A stretch of 64,000 nucleotides of DNA from Sclerodactyla briareus (lineage: Eukaryota > Echinodermata > Holothuroidea > Dendrochirotida > Sclerodactylidae): positions 1 to 64,000 of the forward strand of contig JAODTK010005689.1 in the NCBI GenBank assembly GCA_026419785.1, written 5' to 3'. The notes under the pieces are model-generated. The model did no database searches. It was not told where the DNA came from and saw only the letters and a program-made list of their open reading frames with translations. Positions 35,396 through 47,764 of this stretch are shown here, piece by piece (the first letter of the stretch is position 1; each line of letters opens with the position of its first letter). The position numbers and the translations under genes are program-made.

Positions 35396-38300
35396 GTTTT
35401 TATAAAATTCAAAAATGATGATGCAGGTAGATAGGGCGGTCTCTGCTTGATTTCATGTTGCTAGGGGTTATTGGTCTCAACCGGTTTATGTGATTGTACT
35501 CCAGTATGTCTCACAAAAGCCATTCACAAAAAAAATCAACTTGTGATGATGCTTAGTGATGTACACTTTCCAATTCCAGTTAAGGATCAAAAGAACAGTT
35601 TGATAAGGATACGCCAGGGACAGTAGAGGGGGGGCAAACTGCTGCCAATTAACCTTATGGCTGGATGAGAGCAGACAGCCTCCAATAATTGCAAGACTGA
35701 TGCATGTGCCCCATGTCCGCTGCATCCCATGAATTATTTTTAAGCCCCCAAATTCTCCTTTATATGCAAGGAATTCCCGTTCTGGGACCCCACTCCCGTC
35801 GATCAGTTGGCAGGTCAACGTGGTATTTGTTGGGGGCGGGCCCCTTCTGCCTGAAAAATGAGTGATTAAGTAAAAATGAGCGGCATTCCTCTTGGAGTAA
35901 TAGGCCAATGAGGACGGTAATTTATGTATTCGTTGTTTATGTGCCAGCATTGGATAAAGGCGGAGGGGAAGTAGTCCTTTTGAGCAATGAATGGAATATT
36001 TCGCCATATTCAACCAGGTTATAGTACTGTGTCCTCTATCTTCATACAACTTGAACACTCATACTGAACAGTTTTGCAGGTTCCATATTCACAGTTGTGT
36101 AATCTTCAACCCAAAATCTATTAATGTAGCAGGTAGTCACATTATCTGTTCCACTGGCACACACTATGTTCCCTCCCCCCCCCCCCCCACCCCACCCCGC
36201 CCCACCCCCCAGTAACTGTTTTTCAAAGTATAATTGTTCCTATTTTAGACTGACAATTCCGTTCAATCATCTGTCCAAATGAAACACTAATCACATTCCA
36301 GGACCCAGACATCAGCAGAGGGTAAAGGGGGCCCTGTGTACCACTTTGATCGATCACTCTCACAAAAAGACCTGCACTTTTGAATTAGGACCATACATGA
36401 TATGTTGAAATCTGACAGAGACGAACCCGAAATATGTAAATTAGCCGCCTCAGTCCAGCAGCGTTACCCTACCCGCCTTGTTACCCCATTTGAATTTTGG
36501 TGAGGCAGACATGTCTTCCCAGATTTGAAGCCATTTTAGTGTGATTTTGGCTTGAACATTGGAACATCTCAGACCCCTCCCATCCCCCCTCCATGACAAA
36601 TTGTTCATATGGCCTGCTACTTATTAATTGGAATCCCCCGTTATAGACCCTCTCTTCTTGAACAGGTGTCCCTGCAGGCAGTGACCATGGAATTACCCCT
36701 AATTCTATGGTATATTAGGAGCATGATGCCCAGGCTATTATAAAAGAAGATAACAGCCATAGGGACAAGCTTCAATTGCTTGAACCTTTACAGAATATGG
36801 GAGGAATCCTGGGGCAAACACAAGCCTCTATTACTTGAGGTTTGCATGTCATGGAATTCCAATAAGACTGTACTACTGTAGTGTAGGCATATATATTCCT
36901 TGGTGATCTTCATTTTTGAGGCATGTGAGTTCAATTGTATGTGGTTGTGGTGTATCTAGTCCCCAGTGAACTAGACTTGTGGAGGCTCAATGAAGGTAAA
37001 ATGAATGATTTCACTAGAATGACTAATTGAATCGTGGTGTAACCTGCCTTGATACCAGTCAAGGCCAGTGGAAAGCCCTCTGATGACAGCTGCTACTGAA
37101 TGTAATACAGTGACATTAATGTTCACCGAGATAATTCTACTTTATTGGGCCGAAGGGTGAACTATAAACCCTGCTCAACTAAGGGAATAACACAGGCAAT
37201 GACAATGACACTAGACTATACCACATAATGGTAATAACTCTAAGACCGACCCTCTCCCTCCCCTTGAGCCTTTTATATGACAGGCAGTTGGGTGATAGTG
37301 GCCATGTTAGTTAAGAATGTGTCCCCACTAAATATTTATATGAATTGTTTATCAAATTTCTTTCCCCCCCCCCTCCCTCCACCATCCCCTCCACAACCTC
37401 TGCAGCCCTCTCGCACAAAGCGGGTATATTGACTACAACACACCACTACCAGTTTTTTGGTGTAGAGTGGTACAATTATTTTCATTCTCATGAGTGACAA
37501 GTTGATTAAGGCCAATTAACAAAAAAAATTAGTTTCTCCTTCTCGTCCTCTTCGCTGAAAGTTGGGGCATGAGGGCCTTTTTCTTTTTTTTTTGTTGCTC
37601 TCAGACAGTCAGCATACCCATATTAGTAACTGTATTCCGGTACAAGCATTTCTTCTGGAAATGAGATGAGGCTCTCTTTTTTTTTTTTTTCTCTGAGGTT
37701 ATCCCCCCCCCTAGTGGCCACAAAAGCATCCCAAGTGTTCCTTACATAGTTTGCATGGCATCAGTATAAGCTTTTTCTTTAAAACCATATTTTGAAGAGT
37801 TTTATCACGTGAAGTTGTCAAAAAAAAAAAAGAATTTTGACAATTACCTAAAAAATCGTGCGGGCGGGGACAGAAACTGCTCTTTTTTTTTTTAACTTGG
37901 CCTAATAATATCTAGGGGAGGTTGGCCTTCCCAAAAGTGAAGCCTCTTATTTATATTCATATGGAGCTATTACCCCCCCCTCCCCCATTCCTATGACATA
38001 CTTTGACCTGCCTAGTGGTTCTTGATTTTTTTGCACAGGCAGGCAATGGTCCACTCTATAGTCTTGTGGCTTGATCCAGTGCACTGGGCCAGAAGCCAGC
38101 TTCCTTCCATATATGGCCTGTCATGGTTCATGGCTTCCCCTGAGGTATTTCAATGGATAATCTCACACTGAAAGTCTAGTTGGTTAGCCTGTGAAGCCTA
38201 ATTACATTGATTGATCTTGGATTGGTTTGGCAAGTAGATAATACCACAATGCCTCTAGTGATTCAACCATGGAATTGCCAGAAACTAGTGAGGTGTATAA

Positions 38301-39340
38301 ACCAGTCCATCCATACACATGCGAAAGGTAACATAGAAGGGGAGTGAGTTTGAACAAAGAACCAGTGTGGAGGTCTGGGCTGTTTGTTTTGAATCCTCTG
38401 TAGTATTGTCAGCTATTGAGGCGGGCCACTCAGTCATGACCTCTGGTGTTTTCTATAGATACTGTAGTATATAGCGTGCCTTTTGATGAAAAATCAGGTG
38501 ATCATAATTAACATGTGCCCTTGTCCCACACCAAGCTATAGTGTGTCTGGACTGAGTGCAATCCACGTCAGTACAGTATGCAAACAATTCCAGGCCCTTA
38601 TAATGTGTTAAAGTTTACACATTTTTGCATGAGTATATAGTCCTTCAAAGTCTAATGTTTTGTAAAGATTATTCTTCAAACTTCAAAACTACGCAGTGAA
38701 AATGAGCATATCAGAACCCCACACCCCAAAGTTTGAGGTTCTAGCCTTGCATTGACTCTTGAGAAATTTTAAGAAATTTTATCCGTCCCTGGGAAGGGGG
38801 TTTCAGTTTGATCCCAGGCTCAGTTTTCATAATCCAAATTACAACGGTACTTCAGTCCTCTGTTCGAAAAAAGGTTCACTACCTGGAAGGCATATTGTTT
38901 TGCACTCCCTTACCTTGTCTAAGTGTACAGTATTATTTTGGTTCTAGTGTTTTTACATGTTATTATTAAGGTTCTGGATTGTTTATTTTAAGGTTCAGGA
39001 TTGAAGAATAACACTTTTCATTGAATCATTTTTTTTTTTTTTGCCTCCGATCTTTTACAGACACAATTTAGCTCTACCTAAAAACCAGACTGAAAGAGTG
39101 CAATTAATGTCTCTTATCAGGGCATACTTTTATTAGTCCTTCCCACGGAATACAGGCCTGCATATTCTTATGTCCCCGCACCCCTCCCTCCTTCCGCTGC
39201 CATCCTCTGTAATAGGGTGATTTTTTTTCTTCACAAGGGAAACTGTAGCCTGCAAGTAGAATCTTTTGAAAGTTTGGTGCATGCGCAGGAGATGGGTCCA
39301 TTTCCAATTTTCTCTGCTACTCGTAAATAACTCATTTCAG
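35396..39340. other. Intron-like, CpG-poor sequence
   Basis: The window's longest frame (minus, 35486-36058, 190 codons) lies here. It has no signal, splice border or recognisable motif and is of a length expected once by chance in this much DNA. C runs occur at 36176-36189, 37364-37373 and 37704-37712, and T runs at 37678-37690 and 39030-39041. Confidence 0.4.
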
Positions 39341-39444
39341 GACCTTGAAACAGCTCCGCCACCATGTCTGGGAAGCAGCATACAGTGACATTGAATGCTC
39401 GCATTATTTTGTTCAGTCATCAATTTCTCCTCGCATTTCCCATG
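39341..39444 (+). CDS. Candidate second coding exon
   Basis: AACTCATTTCAG precedes and CATG/GTAAGG follows, both good splice sites. One frame is open throughout: a single leading base, 34 codons, one trailing base. It completes the TG of the exon ending at 18881 to give Trp, and its last G joins AT of the 41349 exon to give Asp. The peptide includes LRHHVWEAAYSDIECSHYF, with one cysteine and mixed charge, and has no recognised domain. A second frame of the same exon contains GCCACCATG, a textbook translation-start context, and is also open to the donor, so the assignment is not unique. The preceding intron would be about 20.5 kb. Confidence 0.4.
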
Positions 39445-41348
39445 GTAAGGTGTTTTCCTGGATGAAGTGTTAAAAGAAATATGCAGTTTATTCAAGCTAA
39501 AAAAGACCCCTTGATGTGAGCTATTTGAGATTGCCGCAGTGTATCTGAAGATCTGTCAGGTGATTTGGTTCAGGGCTAATGAATAGGAAGGAATGGTCCA
39601 ACAATTGTTGCAGCAGCACAAAGTGACCAGGCAATTCTGATTAGCGGAAAGGAAATGGCTGGAGTCATGCAGTTCCCCATGACTGTCATGCCTGAATTAT
39701 ATTTCTTGTAGTGAAAAATGCTTTTCAGTTTAGATGGAACTTGGAAAATGATGACGTTGATTCATTTCATGGAATTGGTGGCTGGTAGAGACCCCCCTCC
39801 CCTTAGAGCCCCCCCCCCCCTCATCACACACACCACCCCTGTTGTGATCATTTTTAACTAAGGATTTTGGGTTATCCCGTCCCTCCAAGTCCCATTTGAC
39901 ATACAGCTCTGCTGACTGCCCAATTGTAGGACATCTCCTTTCGACCCGATAAGGCAAATGTCAGGGGTACATTTCCATTGAATTACATTTCTGGCATACC
40001 AGTATAACATACTGCTGCTGAAGGGAGGGTATAATGTGCTGGCTTTAAGCCGCTTTGAGTGGTTTCTGACTGGTTTAGCATGGTATCAGACCTCCGGAAA
40101 TGTTTATGACCCCTGGGAATTGGTACATCCACCCCCCTTCGGCTGGTATGTTATGGAGCACACTGGTACTGTATGGGGCCCAGAGGGTGTGCGTGAGTCA
40201 GGCTACATGCCCTGCGGCCCCCTGGTTGTGCGAGGCATGAATAACTGCTATGGGTCAGTCAGGTGTGTATTTACATGTTAAGGCCTAATTATTTTGTTGT
40301 CATGGATTATCCCATATCATTGAAATTCTTCCACCAATAAAAAAGAATCGTTAAAATATTTCTAGTCGTTGTAATCTATCATCCCCTTGTTAGTTTACTG
40401 CTCATATTGTCATCATTAGAATGTATAATTTCCACATTGTGTTAGTTGATGGGGTTAGGACTGATCTGAGTACCATTGCCTAATTGACTAATAATTTTCT
40501 TTCATAATCCCACTGCAAGGTATAACTAAGAGTCGTCCAGTACCATTTCCTTTCTGCTACATGCAACCAATTAGCTTTAGTAATCACCGCTCTACCTTAC
40601 TTGGCCCTATTGGCTGACTAGAGTTACTCAGCCGAGTGCGGTTACTACTTGAATGATCTTGCTTTATTGCCATTCTCTCTTCATGACAAAATCACCTCGG
40701 ACGGCCAGCATGGCTTGTCCCCATTTTAACATATTATGTCAATAAAAATGTTCATGATAATAACTCAATCATTTCCGCCAGTATTTTGTGGTTTTCAACT
40801 ATGAGATACAGTTAGTCGACTGAAATAGACTGACCAATTATTTATGGAACTACATTAGACAAGTCAAACATGAGACTGATTCAGTGTTGTCCTGGAGCCT
40901 AATGGTCTTTCAATGTTGTGGCTTTTATCTTGGGGAAATTCCAGTTCCCTGCTCATTTTGAAGATTATCCTGTGCATTTTTAGCCGAGAACAACTGATAG
41001 AGCTGATAGAAATAAGAAATTAAGCAGCAATGGTAATGCTGACCAGCAGTTTGCCAATTTGGCCAAGTTTTTTCCGGAATTAAACCATGTAATGGAATTA
41101 GTAATCACCGTTGTAGCCAGGCCATCTTAATCGCCCTAGAAAATGTCCAACTTTGACCTACATACAGCACTAATGCATAAAATCCCTGTTTTTGTAGTAT
41201 ACGTAGTTTCCGCAAGCCACTTGAGGCAATCATACCATGAGGTTTTTGCCAACTGAAATTTTCATCATTTAATTTTGGACCCCTCACCACTTGCTCTCCA
41301 TTGTCCCTTCCCTCTCCCCTCCAACTTGAAACGGTGGATCTATTTCAG
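39445..41348. other. Intron-like sequence
   Basis: A frame at 40036-40281 is open on the plus strand but lacks clear splice borders. A C10 run lies at 39810-39819. The last 70 bases form a pyrimidine-rich tract leading into the next exon. Confidence 0.4.
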
Positions 41349-41638
41349 ATTCAACTTATCGTCGCTACATGTGCAATCGGTTTTGCCGTATCCTGCATCA
41401 GGACGTCCAGACCAACAATGTCAACATTCCTTCCGTGTCCCGTACTATGGAATACGAAATAACAGTGAGCAATTCTCCTTTTGTACGCTGCCGCGAGCCG
41501 CATCTGCATCGCACTATGGAATCCTACCCTGAGTCTTACGACTCTAATCATCGTTCTGTCACTTGGAATCACCGGTCTACATTTAATCTCACCTGTTCCC
41601 ATCACAGTACTCCTAGCAGGTTTATGGTCGTTTTGTGA
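41349..41638 (+). CDS. Candidate third coding exon, cysteine-containing
   Basis: A strong pyrimidine tract and CTATTTCAG acceptor lead into a frame that continues in phase from the 39341 exon and stays open to a TGA at 41636-41638. It includes TYRRYMCNRFCRILHQD, four cysteines (in MCNRFCR, VRCREP and NLTC) and one N-glycosylation sequon (NLT). Codon third positions rarely use A, unlike the AT-rich surroundings, which supports coding. With the two upstream exons it would give about 171 residues. Alternatively the exon ends at a GTGAGC donor at 41464/41465, in phase 0, and the gene continues downstream. Long frames on the other strand and in another plus frame (hydrophobic, but interrupted by stops) leave some doubt. 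Confidence 0.4.
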
Positions 41639-42059
41639 AGATTTTTTTTCTTGGACCCTCCACCTGGAACTGAGAAGGGTGATGGTGATGGATAAAAACA
41701 CCTGGACTTTTGTGTTATTCCATATGTCCAATGGCACGGGGTGGGGTGCAGGTGCAGGGTCAATTATGGGGTAATTATTCATACTTTCAGATTCCCAACC
41801 AGTTGAGTTTGTTGATTGTGCCATTGTTTTCAAGTGCCTGAAATAACACCTACTTGAACCTATTTTTTAGTCATGTGATTTTTGGTGAACTCTGCTTGTA
41901 AACTAGGGAAGAAGCATCATATCCACAGCTCTTCATTGAAGATTTGGCAGGGTCGCCTTGGGCATCATGTTTGCAAAAATCCATTTGATATCTTAATTCT
42001 TCCCCAGATTAGCTCTATGGTACTGGCTGCAGCTTGCCTGAGGTAGCTGAAGCCTCATT

Positions 42060-42238
42060 TTAAGATGGTTTGCCTAAAAAGGAAGTCTATGTACTTCTAC
42101 GGGATGAGTGTATCACCCATACCCATACGAGGAGTTATCATATTTTGCAGTTAAGATGTTTTTGCCTAAAAGGAATCTATTTCTCTACGGGAATGCGTGT
42201 AGTCACCCATGACCATTACTAGGAGTTATCATATTTTA
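42060..42238. repeat. Tandem duplication, about 90 bp
   Basis: Copies at 42060-42150 and 42151-42238 both run from TTAAGATG through CTACGGG, TCACCCAT and AGGAGTTATCATATTTT. Differences are nearly all one- or two-base insertions or deletions, unusual for a biological duplication. Confidence 0.8.
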
Positions 42239-42241
42239 ACT

Positions 42242-43049
42242 AGATTTTAGACAGGTGGAACCAATGCCCGCTGACTCTTCTATGGACCTACAGTCCTCAT
42301 ATACTTTCTGTATTGTGTACTATTTCAGCTAACAGTATCAGTTCTGAGCCGAGTCAAAATTCCTGTGGTCTTGCCCCCACTGTAAACCGTATCTATGATT
42401 AGCGAGACTAACCTGGCTTAATGTTAATGGGCTAACAGCAGGATTGTACAAGATGTAGGCCTTCAGTGCCTACTAAAGGCCTGAATCATTGAAATGGATT
42501 AGCCCTCTAAGGTGAGTATTCAAATGCTACCTAACACGGGGATTTTCATGGGCACTTGGAGTACGGATCTGCCATTTAAACATGTTTCCTTAAAACACTA
42601 AGGGGTCTGGTGTGAATTGGTTACTACCCCCAAGTTCCCCCCCCTTATAGTATCTTCCACTGCTGAATATGCGAGTCCTTATTGTATTCGCTCGCAGAGT
42701 GGCAGAGCAAATCTGCTTTAGCGTGTTATAAGTGATAATGATATCATAAGGCCTCCACATCTTGTTTGTACACTATGATAGTTATTCACCAGTTTAAGTA
42801 CCCACAATGCACTTACAACTGTTTACCCGATTATCGGATTCGTCTTGGACTTCTCAAACTGGCATGCGTTGGGTTTTACACTGGCCCTGGCCTATGCTTG
42901 AGTTTCTCACAATTTCCCCATCAGCACATGTGTGGTAGGGTCGTCAAAACTCCACCTTAAATTAACTGTGCATGAGTGCTACAGTAAAAAGCAATTTTTA
43001 TTGTGCAGAGAAGTAGTTCATGCCTCTGAACTATAACCTGCGTCGGTCT
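42242..43049. other. No gene seen
   Basis: Intron-like. A weak acceptor-frame-donor combination exists near 42329-42381, but it is too short to support. Confidence 0.35.
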
Positions 43050-43195
43050 CGTCTATATAATTTGGATTGTATGCCAGTGACCAACCTTCGTGGTTCTAGC
43101 TTAATGACGGAGCAGCAGCTAGTAGGGACATACTGCACAGGTTAGTGGTGGAAGGTATGTGCATCCCTTATAAATTGCCATAACAGGGTGTTTCG
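43050..43195 (+). repeat. Family B repeat, copy 1
   Basis: Shares GCACAGGTTAGTGGT and CTTATAAATTGCCATAACAG, with similar flanking words, with 59795-59938. Identity of the element is unknown. Confidence 0.6.
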
Positions 43196-43689
43196 AATAT
43201 TTTATTCTTCCAGTTGAAATTCTTCAATTAAGCGCTGAAACTCCATTGAGAAACGTTAAATAATGCAGAGTACTATTGTATCGTTCCAAAGGCCAAGACC
43301 AATTTGATGTTTATAGGGCTTACATCTGTTTACCTCCCCTCAGACTTCAAAAAGTGCATTAAAATGCAATTACTAGTATTCCGTCTAGATATAGTATTTA
43401 CTTGGATTACCCAATTATTGTCTCTGCGTAACGTGTATCGGGTTTGACTTGAGTTCCCACATGTTTCATAATTAAGTCACAGTGTAATAGGAATCATGAC
43501 AAACTCCATTTTATTCGCACTAGTCCCTGGAGTGTTCTTAGTTTTTACACGTTGAAGGTAATTAATTTTTTTCAGATCAAGCTCCAAATCTTTTGTTTCA
43601 CTCGGACTATTTGTTGACAAAACTAGTCGTTATGTCACTAGTTTTTATGGAGCGGTTGAAATCGAATGCATGAAAAAAGAACAAAAATG
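43196..43689. other. No gene seen
   Basis: AT-rich intron-like sequence. A frame after a TTTTTTTCAG acceptor near 43575 is open into the neighbouring repeat but has no donor that I trust. Confidence 0.35.
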
Positions 43690-44270
43690 GAAGGGCAACT
43701 GCAGCCTTGCATCACAGAGGTTATATTGTGGAGAATGGAAACTGTATACATAGGTCTTAACCCCATTTCAATACGTGTTCCTATGTGGATTATTGGCCTC
43801 CAAGTTTGGTCCATGAAGCCCAGAAAAGGGGAGACTCCAATTGCGCATAACCCATGACATCACACATGGGACAACCAGGAATTAGGTATTTATTTGATTG
43901 TTCATTTGTTGAATAAGTCAACGTTTAGCGAAAGTCTGTGTCGTCTCTCCCCCAAAGTAACCATCAATGCCTACAAACCCACTACAGCAATCCTCCTCTC
44001 ATAGAATAATATTTTTTTAAGTGAAATTATTGTAATGAATTTCAATAGAAACAAAGAATATTTGAGGGTTGTGCAAGTTTACATCACGTATATTGCATGA
44101 TGGGATGCATTTCGATCTTGCGCAAATACACTTCTTACAAACACCAAACTTCAATGACTATAACTCCGTAACGGAAAGTCCCTGAACGTCCGTTTTGACT
44201 GATGCTTCAGTTTTTTATCCATCTATTAAATTAGCCCTGTATAAGTTATCCTGCATTTGTCCTTGAAAGG
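43690..44270 (+). repeat. Family A repeat, most complete copy
   Basis: About 580 bp. It defines the order of family A landmarks: CCCCATTTCA, GGCCTCCAAGTTTGGTCC, TTGAATAAGTCAACGTTTAG, CCCACTACAGCAATCCTC, GTATATTGCATGATGGGATG, CTCCGTAACGGAAAGTCC. It served as the reference for proving that the 5.9-9.2 kb copy is split by an insertion. No coding frame, clear terminal inverted repeat or A tail was found. Confidence 0.7.
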
Positions 44271-45808
44271 CTTGAAACATGAAAACAAAGGTCCTCCCCC
44301 CAGAGGTCCCTAACAGCATTTTGCCGCTTGATTAATGCTATATGATGTGACTGGAATTGAATATCATTCTCACTGTTAGATTGTCTGCATGAGTTTTAAT
44401 TCTGACTCCACTATTTCTGTCAATCTTTAGAGAAAAGATAGAAAACCTGCACCCCTTTTTACATATATTTGCATAAAGGTCCCATTGTAACAGCTGTTGC
44501 CATGGGAACAGTGGCCTAGTTCCATACTCATATATTTCCATTAGTTATCACATCACGTATCTTTGTGTATGACTTGTACCCCAAGGCTATATTCTCTATT
44601 GTTGCTTCATTCATACCTGCATTGATAAAACTGAACAAAGTGTACAAAGTCCTTTGTCCAGCCGCTCCTGATTCTGTTACACTATGCCAGCCAGGCGCAA
44701 AACTGCCACCCATGTATGTACACACCTCATTCTGCACCACCATAATCTGTTTAATTTAAACCAGCGGGTTTTACGCCTGGAAGTGCTCCACCTCCCTCAT
44801 CGGAACCCAAGACACTCAACTGCGGCCCAAGTACGGAATAAAGGGACCTTTATTAGCCAAAAGTGGCCGGAAGTCATTTGATGTATTACTGATATTGTTA
44901 TTAATCCCAAATTCCCGCTTGTGGGTGTTTTCGGACGCACGGTAGATTGCTGCCAGCAATTAGAATTTTGGTGGAAGAATTAGCGCTATTTTTGTTTGGG
45001 TATACTAGATTAGGGGTTGGAATATTGTAAAGACTGCACTGTTGCTCTTTTGGCGCATTGGAGGCGAAAGAACAGAAGGATATTGAGCAAAGGCTAGTAG
45101 ACCCTCATGGTCATAATGCGGAAAATAATCGGGCTTTGCTTGTTTATGAATGGATTGGTATTTCGGTGTTGAGCTGCAGTGAATACTCTCCTATAACTGA
45201 TTAAAACAGACATTGCACTGCTTCATTTATTCCATGCAATAAAATCGTTGGGAGGAGAATTCAAATAACAATATAGGAATTGTCAGGCAGCACTGATAAC
45301 TACAATGATGAGTTTTGTTCACCAGACAAATGGCAGCGTAGTTTTAGGTCTAAATGATATATTATTAGCATTGATAAAAAGAGGGGGCCCTTGCTGAACA
45401 TATTTTTTTAGTGCAGAAAAAAGAAGCAGTTGGCAAGTGGATAATAGTAATAATAACATATATGAATTGTGCACCGTTGTCTTAATATGAGCCCCAGCTC
45501 ACGCTGTTTACAATAACTACAGACGTGCCTGGCAGATGAACGCCAACGGTATTACCCATCTTGAGCAAACGGTCCACGATGCTATCCATTTCGTTTGATA
45601 TCAAAAGGTATCTGTGCTTCCGAACTACAAAATAGCTGCAGGATAGTGTCCTTGAACATGGAAGTTGGTTTGAGGAAAAAAGTTCGGGAAAATATTCAAA
45701 ATGCCCACCAGGTTTGGTTCACTGTGGCGCAACAAAAGTTGATCTAAAAATGATCGCCTCACATTTTAACGCCTAAAAACTTCGAATGAGATTTCCATAG
45801 GAGATCAT
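44271..45808. other. No gene seen
   Basis: Intron-like. Nothing recognised apart from short AT-rich stretches. Confidence 0.4.
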
Positions 45809-45968
45809 GGCGTCAATCCTGGGGGGACACGGGGGACGTGTCCCCCCCCCACATTTTGAGGATGCTCTCATTGACTTTCATTTTTTCACACAGTAAGTTT
45901 TTTGGCGGCGAGGTCATGTCCCCCCATTTTGGTCATGTCCCCCCCACTGTCTGAGATGGATTGACGCC
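45809..45968. mobile_element. 160 bp MITE with perfect 11 bp inverted ends
   Basis: It starts GGCGTCAATCC and ends GGATTGACGCC, an exact inverted pair. Just inside the left end, GGGGGGACACGGGGGACGTG faces a C9 run, and two GTCATGTCCCCCC words lie near the right end. There is no frame. Flanking bases do not show a clear duplication. A partial second copy lies at about 46749-46905 as part of the larger duplication. Confidence 0.65.
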
Positions 45969-46748
45969 TATTAGGACGATGATGTGTGAAAGTTCTTCTT
46001 AATATTCACTGCGCTCCCAACCGTGGTATGCTCATCTATTAGCTCTATAGTTAACTCTATCTAATTGGGCTGTTTTGGGGGGGATAGTCGGGAAAAGTAA
46101 TTGCGCTAACACAAAAATCTTCCGGCTGCGGCTGCGGTCCTGCTTCTATTGTGCTGCCCACCACAAGTTAGACCTCCACCAAAGTTTGAAGTCAAACATT
46201 CTATTCCCCGAGTGGGGATATAGAGTGCGCATATTGACTTAGATTGGAGCATTCACAGTCACACCACATCGGTAACAGGCCTCGATTTTTAGATTATTTT
46301 TCTGGTTGTCCCATCAACAACCAGTGTTGTAAACTTTTTGGTGTCCGAAGAGAAATAATGGTTGTTCGAATTCATATTTGTGCTTCAACTATTCTGTAAT
46401 ACTGTAACTTTCAAATTTGTCACTCAGGTTATCGTATGTCTGGGCCATTCTTACCTCCCCGTTCACGAGTGGGAATTACGAGATATGTGCAAATCACTCT
46501 TTACGCTAGGTTTTCAGACTGTGGGGGGGGGTTCTCTAGAAATAGATCAGCGAATTTTGGTACCATGCAACAGCAAACTTTGCCAGTTTTTAAATAGAGG
46601 ATGTGTTTGCTAAAGGGTTACACTTATAGCCTCCAAGTTGTTGGCCCAAGTTTGTCTCCTGGCTCCTTTCTCCCATCGCTGCATTGCAACTATAAATGCT
46701 ACAGTACATCCGTTATACATGTATGGCAGTTGGTACTGGAGATATTCC
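45841..46748. repeat. Large tandem duplication, first unit
   Basis: About 0.9 kb running from a C run through ACATTTTGAGGATGCTCTCA, GGGCTGTTTTGGGGGGGATA, TTACGAGATATGTGCAAATC and CACTTATAGCCTCCAAGTTG. The same order is repeated in the following unit. Confidence 0.8.
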
Positions 46749-47764
46749 CTCCCCCCCCCCCCCCCCCCCACATTTTGCATTTTGAGGATGCTCTCATTGA
46801 CTTCATTGTTCGAACACAGTATTTTTTTTGGGACCGGGCGAGCGGGATTTCATGGTCCCCCCCACTTTGGTCATGTCCCCCCCCTTCTGAAGATGGATTG
46901 ACGCCTCTATGAAGGCGATTTTGTGTGCAAAGTTCGTAATTACTGCGCTCCCAACCGTTGTTATGCTCATCTAATTAGCTCTATAGTAACTCTATCTAAT
47001 TGGGCTGTTTTGGGGGGGATAGTCGGGAAAAGTAATTGCGCTAACACAAAAATCTTCCGGCGGCGGTCCTGCTTCATATTTGCTGCACCACCACATAAAG
47101 TTAGACCTCCACCAGAAGATTTGAAGTCAAAACCATTATATTCCCGAGGGGAGATATAAGAGTTCGCATATAATGACTATAGAATATGGGCAGCACGAGT
47201 CACAGTTCACACCACCATAGCGCTAACAGCATCGGAATTTTAGATTTTTTTCTGGTGTCCATCAGACCACCAGTGTTGCATTTTTGGTTGTCCGAAGAGG
47301 AAATACAGGGTTGTACCCGAATTCTCCTAGTTGTGCTGCAACTATTCGTGTAATACGTAACTTTCAAATTGTCACTCAGGTGGATCGTATGTCCGCCCTT
47401 CTTACCTCCACTTCACGAAGCAGTGGGGAATTACGAGATATGTGCAAATCACTCGGTACGCAGGTTTCAGAATGTGGGGGGGGGTGTTCTCAGAAACTAG
47501 ACAGCTAGCGAATTTTGGTACCGATGGAATACAAGCAGAACTTGCCAGTTTTTAAACCAAATAGGAAAGGATGTGTTTGGCTATAAAGGCTCGTTTAGTT
47601 ACACTTATAGCCTCCAAGTTGTTGGCCCAAGTTTGTCTCCTGGCTCCCTTTCTCCAATCGACTGCCATTGCAAACTATATTGCTACAGTACCAGTAGTTA
47701 TACAGTTATAGGCAGTTGTCGGGACATGTAGATAGAGATGTAGGATGATTTCCCCCCCCCCCCA
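46749..47764. repeat. Large tandem duplication, second unit
   Basis: Starts within a C run of about 20 and ends in another C run at 47752-47763. It repeats all landmarks of the previous unit in order but is about 100 bases longer, because of many one- to five-base insertions scattered throughout. Both borders coincide with C homopolymers. Confidence 0.8.

Noticed and set aside
35486-36058. The longest open frame in the window (190 codons, minus strand)
   Set aside because: It has no recognisable motif, signal, splice border or composition shift, and a frame of this length is expected about once by chance in 64 kb read in six frames.
41351-41833. 160-codon minus-strand frame
   Set aside because: It is antisense to the better-supported third exon, extends well beyond the GC-rich part, and lacks splice or start evidence.
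46601-46912. 103-codon plus-strand frame
   Set aside because: It runs through a C run of about 20 inside the duplicated repeat.
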